A model generated the notes under the pieces. That model was not told where the DNA came from, searched no databases, and was given only the letters and a program-made list of their open reading frames with translations. 64,000 bases of DNA from Hydractinia symbiolongicarpus (Eukaryota > Cnidaria > Hydrozoa > Anthoathecata > Hydractiniidae), in contig NC_079877.1 of NCBI RefSeq assembly GCF_029227915.1, positions 34,375,851 to 34,439,850 on the forward strand, read 5' to 3'. A program made the translations under genes and the position numbers. Within the stretch, counting starts at the first letter, position 1; the number at the start of each line of letters is the position of its first letter. Positions 10,401 through 22,300 of this stretch are shown here, in pieces.

Positions 10401-13400
10401 GAAAGTCAATGAAATGTGGTTTTTGAAACTGTCTCTATTTCTTCGGCGCGCGATAACGGCTAGGATTGGTCCCACAGTAAAAAAAGACTTATTTATCTTA
10501 ATTTTTAAATAAAGCGCTACCACAGCGCCCAGTGTAATCGCTGAGTTCCAGCAATCATGTCAAATTAAGAAGAATGTTATTTCTTGGAGTCCAATTGTCT
10601 CACTTATAACATTTATAAGGTCAAAGTCCAAAATCAGTTCAATTAAGTCGCACAGTCAAACGTTTCACAGTTAAAAGCGATACAACTTAGTAATATCGGA
10701 AGGAAATCACTAAATACATGTTGGTACGAATATGTGACCCAACCGTTGTAACTCAAACGGATTGACACCATTAGAAAGTCAATGAAATGTAGTTTTTGAA
10801 ACTGTCTCTACCTCTTCAGCGCGCAATAACGGCTAGGATTGTTTCCACAGTAATAAATGACTTATTTTCCTTGACTTTTAAACAAAGCACTACCACAGCC
10901 CCCAGTGTAATTGCTGAGTTCCAGCAATCATGTCAAATTAAGAAGAATATCATTTCTTGTAGTCAAAAAGACTCATTTATCACATTTATAAGGTCACAGT
11001 CCAAATTTAGTTCAATTAAGTCCCACAGTCAATCGTTTCACTGTTTGAAGCGATGCAACCTTGTAATATCAGAAAAATATCGCTAAATGCATGTTGGTAC
11101 GAATATGTGACCCAACCGTTGTAACTCAAACGGATTGACACCGTTAGAAAGTCAATGAAATGTAGTTTTTGAAGCTGTCTCTATTTCTTCAGCGCCAACT
11201 AACGGCTAGGATTGGTTCCACAGTAAAAAATGACTTATTTATCTAAATTTTTTAAAAAAGGGCTACCACAGAGCCTAATGTAATCGCTGAATTCCAGCAA
11301 TCATGTCAAATTAAGAAGAATGTTATTCCTTGAAAACCTATTGCCTCATTTATCACATTTATAAGGTCACAGTCCAGAATCAGTTGAATTAATTCCCACG
11401 GTCAATCGTTTTACTGTTAAAAGCGATACAACTTAGTAATATCGGAAGGAAATCACTAAATACATGTTGGTACGAATATGTGACCCAACCGTTGTAACTC
11501 AAACGGATTGACACCGTTAGAAAGTCAATGAAATGTAGTTTTTGAAACTGTCTCTACTTCTTCAGCGCGCGATAACGGCTAGGATTGTTTCCACAGTAAT
11601 AAATGACTTATTTTTCTTAACTTTTAAAGAAAGCGCTACCACAGCGCCCAGTGTACTTGCTGAGTTCCAGCAATCATGTCAAATTAAGAAGAATATCATT
11701 TCTTGTAGTCAAAATGACTCATTTGTCACATTTATAAGGTCAAAGTCCAAAATCAGTTCAATTAAGTCCGACAGTCAATCGTTTTACTGTTGAAAGCGAT
11801 ACAACTTAGTAATATCGGAAAAAAATCACTAAATACATGTTGGTACGAATGTGTGACGCAACCGTTGTACCTCAAACGGATTGACACCGTTAGAAAATCA
11901 GTGAAATTTAGTTTTAGAAACTGACTGTATTTCTTTAGCGCGCAATAACGGCTAGGATTGTTTCCACAGTAATAAATGACTTATTTTTCTTAACTTTTAA
12001 ACAAAGCGCTACCACAGCGCCCAGTGTAATTGCTGAGTTCCAGCAATCATGTCAAATTAAGAAGAATATCATTTCTTGTAGTCAAAATGACTCATTTGTC
12101 ACATTTATAAGGTCAAAGTCCAAAATCAGTTCATTTAAGTCGCACAGTCAAACGTTTCACAGTTAAAAGCGATGCAACCTAGTAATATCCGAATACTTTC
12201 GCTAAATACATGTTGGTACGAATATGTGACGCAACCGTTGTAACTCAAACGGAATTATACCGCCAAGAAATCAATGAAATGTACTTTTTGAAGCTGTCTC
12301 TATTTCTTCAGCGCGAACTAACGGCTAGGATTGGTCCCACAGTAAAAAATGATTTATTTATCTAAATTTTTAAAAAAAGGCTACCCAGAGCCTAATGTAA
12401 TCGCTGAATTCTAGCAATCATGTCAAATTAAGAAGAATGTTATTCCTTGGAGTCCAATTGTCTCACTTATAACATTTATAAGGTCAAAGTCCAAAATCAG
12501 TTCAATTAAGTCGCACAGTCAAGCGTTTCACAGTTAAAAGCGATACAACTTAGTAATATCGGAAGGAAATCACTAAATACATGTTGGTACGAATATGTGA
12601 CCCAACCGTTGTAACTCAAACGGATTGACACCGTTAGAAAGTCAATGAAATGTAGTTTTTGAAATTGTCTCTACATCTTCAGCGCGCAATAACGGCTATT
12701 ATTGTTTCCACAGTAATAAATGACTTATTTTTCTTAACTTTTAAACAAAGCACTACCACAGCGCCCAGTGTAATTGCTGAGTTCCAGCAATCATGTCAAA
12801 TTAAGAAGAATATCATTTCTTGTAGTCAAAATGACTCATTTGTCACATTTATAAGGTCAAAGTCCAAAATCAGTTCATTTAAGTCGCACAGTCAAACGTT
12901 TCACAGTTAAAAGCGATGCAACCTAGTAATATCCGAATACTTTCGCTAAATACATGTTGGTACGAATATGTGACGCAACCGTTGTAACTCAAACGGAATT
13001 ATACCGCCAAGAAATCAATGAAATGTAGTTTTTGAGAATGTCTCCATATCTTCTGCGCACGCTAACGGCTAGGATTGGTCTCACAAAAAAAAAGACTTAT
13101 TTATCGAAATTTTTAAATGAATCGCTACCACAGGGTCCAGTGTAATCGCTGAGTTCCGGCAATCATGTCAAATTAAGAAGAATGTTCTTTCTTGGAGTCC
13201 AATTGTCTCATTTATCACACTTATGAGGTCACAGTCCAAAGTTAGTTCAATTAAATCCCACAGTCAATCGTTTCACTGTTAGAAACGATGCAACCTAGTA
13301 ATATCAGAAAAACATCGTTAATACATGTTGGCACGAATATGTGACCCAACCGTTGTAACTCAAACGGATTGACACCGTTAGAAAGTCAATGAAATGTACT

Positions 13401-14882
13401 TTTTGAAGCTGTCTCTATTTCTTCAGCGCGAACTAACGGCTAGGATTGGTCCCACAGTAAAAAATGATTTATTTATCTAAATTTTTAAAAAAAGGCTACC
13501 CAGAGCCTAATGTAATCGCTGAATTCTAGCAATCATGTCAAATTAAGAAGAATGTTATTCCTTGGAGTCCAATTGTCTCACTTATAACATTTATAAGGTC
13601 AAAGTCCAAAATCAGTTCAATTAAGTCGCACAGTCAAACGTTTCACAGTTAAAAGCGATACAACTTAGTAATATCGGAAGGAAATCACTAAATACATGTT
13701 GGTACGAATATGTGACCCAACCGTTGTAACTCAAACGGATTGACACCGTTAGAAAGTCAATGAAATGTAGTTTTTGAAATTGTCTCTACATCTTCAGCGC
13801 GCAATAACGGCTATTATTGTTTCCACAGTAATAAATGACTTATTTTTCTTAACTTTTAAACAAAGCACTACCACAGCGCCCAGTGTAATTGCTGAGTTCC
13901 CGCAATCATGTCAAATTAAGAAGAATGTTCTTTCTTGGAGTCCAATTGTCTCATTTATCACACTTATGAGGTCACAGTCCAAAGTTAGTTCAATTAAGTC
14001 CCACAGTCAATCGTTTCACTGTTTGAAGCGATGCAACCTAGTAATATCAGAAAAATATCGCTAAATACATGTTGGTACGAATATGTGACCCAACCGTTGT
14101 AACTCAAACGGATTGACACCGTTAGAAAGTCAATGAAATGTACTTTTTGAAGCTGTCTCTATTTCTTCAGCGCAAACTAACGGCTAGGATTGGTCCCACA
14201 GTAAAAAATGACTTATTTATCTAAATTTTTAAAAAAAGACTACCACAGAGCCTAATGTAATCGCTGAATTCCAGCAATCATGTCAAATTAAGAAGAATGT
14301 TATTCCTTGGAAACCTATTGCCTCATCTATCACATTTATAAGGTCACAGTCCTGAATCAGTTCAAATAATTCCCACAGGCAATCGTTTCACTGTTGAAAG
14401 CGATACAACTTAGTATTATCCGAAGAAAATCACTAAATACATGTTGGTACGAATATGTGACGCAACCGTTGTAACTCAAACGGAATTATACCGCCAAGAA
14501 ATCAATGAAATGTAGCTTTTGAGAATGTTTTTATTTCTTCAGCGCGTGCTAACGGCCAGGAGTGGTCCCACAGTAAGAAAATCTTATTTATCTAAATTTT
14601 AAAATGAATCGCTTCCACACGGTCCAGTGTAATCGCTGAGTTCTGGCAATCATGTCAAATTAAGAAGAATATCATTTCTTGTAGTCAAAGTGACTCATTT
14701 ATCACATTTATAAGGTGAAAGTCCAAAATCAGTTCAATTAAGTCCCACAGTCAATCGTTTCGCTGTTGAAAGCGATACAACTTAGTAATATCGGAAAAAA
14801 ATCAGTAAATACATGTTGGTACGAATGTGTGACGCAACCGTTGTAACTCAAACGGTTTGACACCGTTAGAAAGTCAATGAAA
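7441..14882. repeat. Higher-order repeat copy B (20 monomers, 7.44 kb)
   Basis: Monomer starts are 7441, 7812, 8185, 8557, 8928, 9299, 9671, 10044, 10415, 10788, 11161, 11534, 11907, 12280, 12651, 13024, 13395, 13766, 14139 and 14511; the next variant 1 begins at 14883. This is the longest regular copy and serves as the reference order. The first monomer is a fusion: it opens as variant 8 (TTTAGTTTTAGAAACTGAC), then becomes variant 1 (CTATATCTTCAGCGCGCGC, ATTGATCCC). Variant 7, present after variant 6 in copies C and D, is missing here because 9299 carries a variant-6/7 junction near 9500. Positions 10415-12650 align with 2975-5209 of copy A with few differences. Confidence 0.88.
9299..9670. 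repeat. Chimeric monomer (variant 6 / variant 7), one unit lost
   Basis: The first ~200 bases are variant 6 (GTGAATGTCTG, GCTTCCGCAGAGCC, GACCAATTGGCGCATTAATC). After TTATAAGGTCACAGTCC (about 9494-9510) the tail is AAAATCAGTTCAATTAAGTC and TTACTGTTGAAAGCG, as in variant 7 at 34219 and 37568. Normal variant 6 instead continues CAGAATCAGTTGAATTAATT (34060, 47810). Copies C and D keep both monomers, so this junction records deletion of one unit from copy B. Confidence 0.8.
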
Positions 14883-15999
14883 TGGAGTTTTTGAAACTGT
14901 CTCTGTATCTTCAGCGCGCGCTAACGGCTAGGATTGATCCCACAGTAAAAATGACTTATTTATCTAAATTTTTAATAAATCGCTACCACAGGGTCCAGTG
15001 TAATCGCTGAGTTCCGGCAATCATGTCAAATTAGGAAGAATGTTCTTTCTTGGAAACCTATTGCCTCATTTATCACATTTATAAGGTCACAGTCCTGAAT
15101 CAGTTCAAATAATTCCCACAGTCAATCGTTTCACTGTTGAAAGCGATACAACTTAGTATTATCCGAAGAAAATCACTAAATACATTTTGGTACGAATATG
15201 TGACGCAACTGTTGTAACTCAAACGGATGGACACCGATAGAAAGTCAATGAAATGTGGTTTTTGAAACTGTCTCTATTTCTTCAGCGCGCGATAAAGGCT
15301 AGGATTGGTCTCACAGTAAAAAAAGACTTATTTATCTTAATTTTTAAATAAAGCGCCACCACAGCGCCCAGTGTAATCGCTGAGTTCCAGCAATCATGTC
15401 AAATTAAGAAGAATGTTATTTCTTGGCGTCCATTTGTCTCACTTATAACATTTATAAGGTCAAAGTCCAAAATCAGTTCATTTAAGTCGCACAGTCAAAC
15501 GTTTCACAGTTAAAAGCGATGCAACCTAGTAATATCCGAATACTTTCGCTAAATACATGTTGGTACGAAAATGTGACGCAACCGTTGTAACTCAAACGGA
15601 ATTATACGGCCAAGAAATCAATGAAATGTAGTTTTTGAGAATGTCTTTATTTCTTCAGCGCATGGTAACGGCCAGGATTGGTCCCACAGTAAGAAAATCT
15701 TATTTATCTAAATTTTTAAATAAAGCGCTACCTCAGAGCCTAATGTAACCGCTGAATTCCAGCAATCATGTCAAATTAAGAAGAATGTTATTCCTTGAAG
15801 ACCAATTGGCGCATTAATCACATTTATAAGGTCAAAATCCAAAATCAGTTCAATTAAGTCCCACAGTCAATCGTTTCATTGTTGAAAGCGATACAACTTA
15901 GTAATATCGGAAGAAAATCAGTAAATACATGTTGGTACGATTATGTGACGCAACCGTTGTAACAAAAAACGGATTGACACCGTTAGAAAGTCAATGAAA
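14883..15999. repeat. Start of a further HOR copy (variants 1-2-3) that breaks off
   Basis: The monomers at 14883 (ATTGATCCCACAG), 15254 (GCGATAAAGGC) and 15627 repeat the opening order of copies A and B. The third is already fused: it has GTAGTTTTTGAGAATG and GCGCATGG on the left, then AGTAAGAAAATC and GCGCTACCTCAGAGCC, a variant-6-like body. From 16000 on the order no longer follows the 20-monomer HOR. This marks the edge of the homogenised A-B domain. Confidence 0.75.
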
Positions 16000-17117
16000 T
16001 GTAGTTTTTAAAACTGTCTCTATTTCTTCAGCGCGCGATAACGGCTAGGATTGGTCCCACAGTACAAAATGACTTATTTATCTAATTTTTTTAATAAAGC
16101 GTTACCACAGCGCCCAGTGTAATCGGTGAGTTCCATCAATCATGTCAAACTAAGAAGAATGTCATTTTTTGTAGTCAAAATGACTCATTTATCACATTTA
16201 TAAGGTCAAAGTCTAAAATCAGTTCAACTAATTCCCACAGTCAATCGGTTCACTGTTGAAAGCGATAAAACTTAGTATTATCGGAAGGAAATCACTAAAT
16301 ACATGTTGGTACGAACATGTAACGCAACTGTTTTAATTCAAACGGATTGACACCGTTAGAAAGTCAATGAAATGTAGTTTTTGAAACTGTCTCTATTTCT
16401 TCAGCGCGCGATAACGGCTAGGATTGTTTCCACAGTACTAAATGACTTATTTATCTTAACTTTTAAACAAAGCTCTACCACAGCGCCCAGTGTAATCGCT
16501 GAGTTCCAGCAATCATGTCAAATTAAGAAGAATGTTATTCCTTGGAGTCCAATTGTCTCACTTACAACATTTATAAGGTCAAAGTCCAAAAGCAGTACAA
16601 TTAGGTCGCACAGTCAAACGTTTCACAGTTAAAAGCGATGCAACCTAGTAATATCCGAATACTTTCGCTAAATACATGTTAGTACGAATATGTGACGCAA
16701 CCGTTGTAACTCAAACGGAATTATACCGCCAAGAAATCAATGAAATGTAGTTTTTGAGAATGTCTTTATTTCTTCAGCGCGTGCTAACGGCCAGGGTTAG
16801 TCCCACAGTAAGAAAATCTTATTTATCTAAATATTTAAATAAAGCGCTACCGCAGAGCCTAATGTAACCGCTGAATTCCAGCAATCATGTCAAATGAAGA
16901 AGAATGTTATTCCTTGGAGACCAATTGGCGCATTAATCACATTTTTAAGGTCACAGTCCAGAATCAGTAGAAATAATTCCCACGGTCAATCGTTTCACTG
17001 TTAAAAGCGATACAACTTAGTAATATCGGAAGGAAATCACTAAATACATGTTGGTACGAATATGTGACGCAGCTGTTGTAACTCAAACGGATTGAAACCG
17101 TTAGAAAGTCAATGAAA
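16000..17117. repeat. Three divergent transition monomers
   Basis: The monomers at 16000, 16373 and 16746 carry variants seen rarely elsewhere, such as AGTACAAAATGAC, CGGTGAGTTCCATCAATCATG and TAAGAAGAATGTCATTTTTTG. Some recur only near 52.4 kb and 55-57 kb. Position 15961 has a local change, AACAAAAAACGG in place of AACTCAAACGG. They look less homogenised than the flanking blocks. Confidence 0.65.
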
Positions 17118-19347
17118 TGTGGTTTTTGAAACTGTCTCTATTTCTTCAGCGCGCGATAACTGCTTTGGTCCCACAGTAAAAAAAGACTTATTTATCTTAA
17201 TTTTTAAATAAAGCGCTACCACAGCGCCCAGTGTAATCGCTGAGTTCCAGCAGTCTTGTCAAATTAAGAAGAATGTTATTTCTTGGAGTCCAATTGTCTC
17301 ACTTATAACATTTATAAGGTCAAAGTCCAAAATCAGTTCAATTAAGTCGCACAGTCAAACGTTTTACAGTTAAAAGCGATGCAACCTAGTAATATCAGAA
17401 TACTTTCGCTAAATAATTGTTGGTACGAATATGTGACGCAACCGTTGTAACTCAAACAGATTGACACCGTTAGAAAGTCAATGAAATGGAGTTTGTGAAA
17501 CTGTCTCTATATCTTCACCGCGCGCTAACGGCTAGGATTGGTCCCACAGTAAAAATGACTTATTTATCTAAATTTTTAAATGAATCGCTACCACAGGTTC
17601 CAGTGTTATCGCTGAGTTCCGGCAATCATGTCAAATTAAGAAGAATGTTCTTTCTTGGAGTCCAATTGTCTCATTTATCACACTTATGAGGTCACAGTCC
17701 AAAGTTAGTTCAATTAAGTCCCACAGTCAATCGTTTCACTGTTAGAAGCGATGCAACCTAGTAATATCAGAAAAATATCGCTAAATACATGTTGGTACGA
17801 AAATGTGACCCAACCGTTGTAACTCAAACGGATTGAAACCGTTAGAAAGTCAATGAAATGTACTTTTTAAAGCTTTCTTTATTTCTTCAGCGCGAACTAA
17901 CGGCTAGGATTGGTCCCACAGTAAAAAATGACTTATTTATCTAAATTTTTAAAAAAGGGCTACCACAGAGCCTAATGTAATTGCTGAGTTCCAGCAATCA
18001 TGTCAAATTACGAAGAATATCATTTCTTGTTGTCAAAATGACTCATTTATCACATTTATAAGGTCAAAGTCCAAAATCAGTTCAATTAAGTCCCACAGTC
18101 AATCGTTTCACTGTTGAAAGCGATACAACTTAGTAATATCGGAAAAAAGTCACTAAATACATGTTGGTACGAATGTGTGACGCAGCTGTTGTAACTCAAA
18201 CGGATTGACACCGTTAGAAAGTCAATGAAATGTGGTTTTTGAAACTGTCTCTATTTCTTCAGCGCGCGATAACTGCTAGGATTGGTCCCACAGTAAAAAA
18301 AGACTTATTTATCTTAATTTTTAAATAAAGCGCTACCACAGCGCCCAGTGTAATCGCTGAGTTCCAGCAATCTTGTCAAATTAAGAAGAATGTTATTTCT
18401 TGGAGTCCAATTGTCTCAATTATAAAATTTATAAGGTCAAAGTCCAAAATCAGTTCAATTAAGTCGCACAGTCAAACGTTTCACAGTTAAAAGCGATGCA
18501 ACCTAGTAATATCAGAATACTTTCGCTAAATACATGTTGGTACGAATATGTGACGCAACCGTTGTAACTCAAACGGATTGACACCGTTAGAAAGTCAATG
18601 AAATGGAGTTTGTGAAACTGTCTCTATATCTTCAGCGCGCGCTAACGGCTAGGATTGGTCCCACCGTAAAAATGACTTATTTATCTAAATTTTTAAATGA
18701 ATCGCTACCACAGGGTCCAGTCTAATCGCTGAGTTCCGGCAATCATGTCAAATTAAGAAGAATATTCTTTTTTGGAGTCCAATTGTCTCATTTATCACAC
18801 TTATGAGGTCACAGTCCAAAGTTAGTTCAATTAAGTCCCACAGTCAATCGTTTCACTGTTAGAAGCGATGCAACCTAGTAATATCAGAAAAATATCGCTA
18901 AATACATGTTGGTACGAATATGTGACCCAACCGTTGTAACTCAAACGGATTGAAACCGTTAGAAAGTCAATGAAATGCACTTTTTAAAGCTTTCTCTATT
19001 TCTTCAGCGCGAACTAACGGCTAGGATTGGTCCCACAGTAAAAAATGACTTATTTATCTAAATTTTTAAAAAAGGGCTACCACAGAGCCTAATGTAATCG
19101 CTGAGTTCCAGCAATCATGTCAAATTACGAAGAATATCATTTCTTGTAGTCAAAATGACTCATTTATCACATTTATAAGGTCAAAGTCCAAAATCAGTTC
19201 AATTAAGTCCCACAGGCAATCGTTTCGCTGTTGAAAGCGATACAACTTAGTAATATCGGAAAAAAATCATTAAATACATGTTGGTACGAATGTGTGACGC
19301 AACCGTTGTAACTCAAACGGATTGACACCGTTAGAAAATCAATGAAA
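17118..19347. repeat. Three-monomer HOR (a-b-c), two tandem copies
   Basis: Unit 1 has starts at 17118 (a: GCGATAACTGC), 17487 (b: GAGTTTGTGAAACTG) and 17859 (c: TACTTTTTAAAGCTTTC). Unit 2 has starts at 18231, 18604 and 18976 with the same marks in the same order. The period is about 1115 bp. Monomer a of unit 1 lacks four bases at about 17163 (ACTGCTTTGGTCCC against ACTGCTAGGATTGGTCCC). Both c monomers share TCAAATTACGAAGAATATC. The same a-b-c trio returns once at 29384-30501, and separate a, b or c monomers occur between. Confidence 0.82.
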
Positions 19348-22300
19348 TGTGGTTTTTGAAACTCTCTCTATATCTTCAGCGTGCGCTAACGGCTAGGATT
19401 GGTCCCACAGTAAAAATGACTTATTTATCTAAATTTTTAATGAATCGCTACCACAGGGTCCAGTGTAATCGCTGAGTTCCGCAATCATGTCAAATTAAGA
19501 AGAATGTTCTTTCTTGGAGTCCAATTGTCTCATTTATCACACTTATGAGGTCACAGTCCTGAATCAGTTCAAATAATTTCCACAGTCAATCGTTTCACTG
19601 TTAGAAGCGATGCAACCTAGTAATATCAGAAAAATATCGCTAAATACATGTTGGTACGAAAATGTGACCCAACCGTTGTACCTCAAACGGATTGAAACCG
19701 TTAGAAAGTCAATGAAATGTACTTTTTAAAGCTTTCTCTCTTTCTTCAGCGCGAACTAACGGCTAGGATTGGTCCCACAGTAAAAAATGACTTATTTATC
19801 TAAATTTTTAAGAAAGGGCTACCACAGAGCCTAATGTAATCGCTGAGTTCCAGCAATCATGTCAAATTACGAAGAATATCATTTCTTGTAGTCAAAATGA
19901 CTCATTTATCACATTTATAAGGTCAAAGTCAAAAATCAGTTCAATTAAGTCCCACAGTCAATCGTTTCACTGTTGAAAGCGATGCAACATAGTAATATCA
20001 GAATACTTTCGCTAAATACATGTTGGTACGAATATGTGACGCAACCGTTGTAACTCAAACGGAATTATACCGCCAAGAAATCAATGAAATGTAGTTTTTG
20101 AGAATGTCTTTAAATCTTCAGCGCGTGCTAACGGCCAGGATTGGTCCCACAGTAAGAAAATCTTATTTATCTAAATTTTAAAATGAATCGCTACCACACG
20201 GTCCAGTGGAATCACTGAGTTTCGGCAATTATGTCAAATAAAGAAGAATATCACTTCTTGTAGTCAAAATGACTCATTTATCACATTTATAAGGTGAAAG
20301 TCCAAAATCAGTTCAATTAAGTCCCACAGTCAATCGTTTCGCTGTTGAAAGCGATACAACTTAGTAATATCGGAAAAAAATCACTAAATACATGTTGGTA
20401 CGAATGTGTGACGCAACCGTTGTAACTCAAACGGATTGACACCGTTAGAAAGTCAATGAAATGGAGTTTTTGAAACTGTCTCTATATCTTCAGCGCGCGC
20501 TAACGGCTAGGATTGGTCCCACAGTAAAAATGACTTATTTATCTAAATTTTTAATGAATCGCTACCACAGGATCCAGTGTAATCGCTGAGTTCCGGCAAT
20601 CATGTCAAATTAGGAAGAATGTTCTTTCTTGGTGTCCAATTCTCTCATTTATCACACTTATGAGGTCACAGTCCAAAGTTAGTTCAATTAAGTCCTACAG
20701 TCTATCGTTTCACTGTTTGAATTGATGCAACCTAGTAATATCAGAAAAATATCGCTAAATACATGTTGGTACGAATATGTGACCCAACCGTTTTAACTCA
20801 AACGGATTGACACCGTTAGAAAGTCAATGAAATGTAGTTTTTGAAACTGTCTCTACTTCTTCAGCGCGCGATAACGGCTAGGATTGTTTCCACAGTAATA
20901 AATGACTTATTTTTCTTAACTTTTAAACAAAGCGCTACCACAGCGCCCAGTGTAATTTCTGAGTTCCAGCAATCATGTCAAATTAAGAAGAATATCATTT
21001 CTTGTAGTCAAAATGACTCATTTATCACATTTATAAGGTCAAAGTCCAAAATCAGTTCAATTAAGTCCCACAGTCAATCGTTTCACTGTTGAAAGCGATA
21101 CAACTTAGTAATATCGGAAAAAAATCATTAAATACATGTTGGTACGAATGTGTGACGCAACCGTTGTAACTCAAACGGATTGACACCGTTAGAAAATCGA
21201 TGAAATGTGGTTTTTGAAACTCTCTCTATATCTTCAGCGCGCGCTAACGGCTAGGATTGGTCCCACAGTAAAAATGACTTATTTATCTAAATTTTTAATG
21301 AATCGCTACCACAGGGTCCAGTGTAATCGCTGAGTTCCGGCAATCATGTCAAATTAGGAAGAATGTTCTTTCTTGGTGTCCAATTCTCTCATTTATCACA
21401 CTTGTGAGGTCACACTCCAAAGTTAGTTCAATTAAGTCCTACAGTCTATCGTTTCACTGTTTGAAGCGATGCAACCTAGTAATATCAGAAAAATATCGCT
21501 AAATACATGTTGGTACGAATATGTGACCCAACCGTTTTAACTCAAACGGATTGACACCGTTAGAAAGTCAATGAAATGTAGTTTTTGAAACTGTCTCTAC
21601 TTCTTCAGCGCGCGATAACGGCTAGGATAGTTTCCACAGTAATAAATGACTTATTTTTCTTAACTTTTAAACAAAGCGCTACCACAGCGCCCAGTGTAAT
21701 TGCTGAGTTCCAGCAATCATGTCAAATTAAGAAGAATATCATTTCTTGTAGTCAAAATGACTCATTTATCACATTTATAAGGTCAAAGTCCAAAATCAGT
21801 TCAATTAAGTCCCACAGTCAATCGTTTCACTGTTGAAAGCGATACAACTTAGTAATATCGGAAAAAAATCATTAAATACATGTTGGTACGAATGTGTGAC
21901 GCAACCGTTGTAACTCAAACGGATTGACACCGTTAGAAAATCAATGAAATTTGGTTTTTGAAACTCTCTCTATATCTTCAGCGCGCGCTAACGGCTAGGA
22001 TTGGTCCCACAGTAAAAATGACTTATTTATCTAAATTTTTAATGAATCGCTACCACAGGGTCCAGTGTAATCGCTGAGTTCCGCAATCATGTCAAATTAA
22101 GAAGAATGTTCTTTCTTGGAGTCCAATTGTCTCATTTATCACACTTATGAGGTCACAGTCCTGAATCAGTTCAAATAATTCCCACAGTCAATCGTTTCAC
22201 TGTTAGAAGCGATGCAACCTAGTAATATCAGAAAAATATCGCTAAATACATGTTGGTACGAAAATGTGACCCAACCGTTGTAACTCAAACGGATTGAAAC

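Noticed and set aside
17486-17689. ATG-started 67-codon frame (also 29756-30055 and 33473-33691)
   Set aside because: The ATG comes from the conserved TGAAATG box and the frame opens only because TAG became GAG. The three frames differ in length through indels. No evidence of coding constraint.
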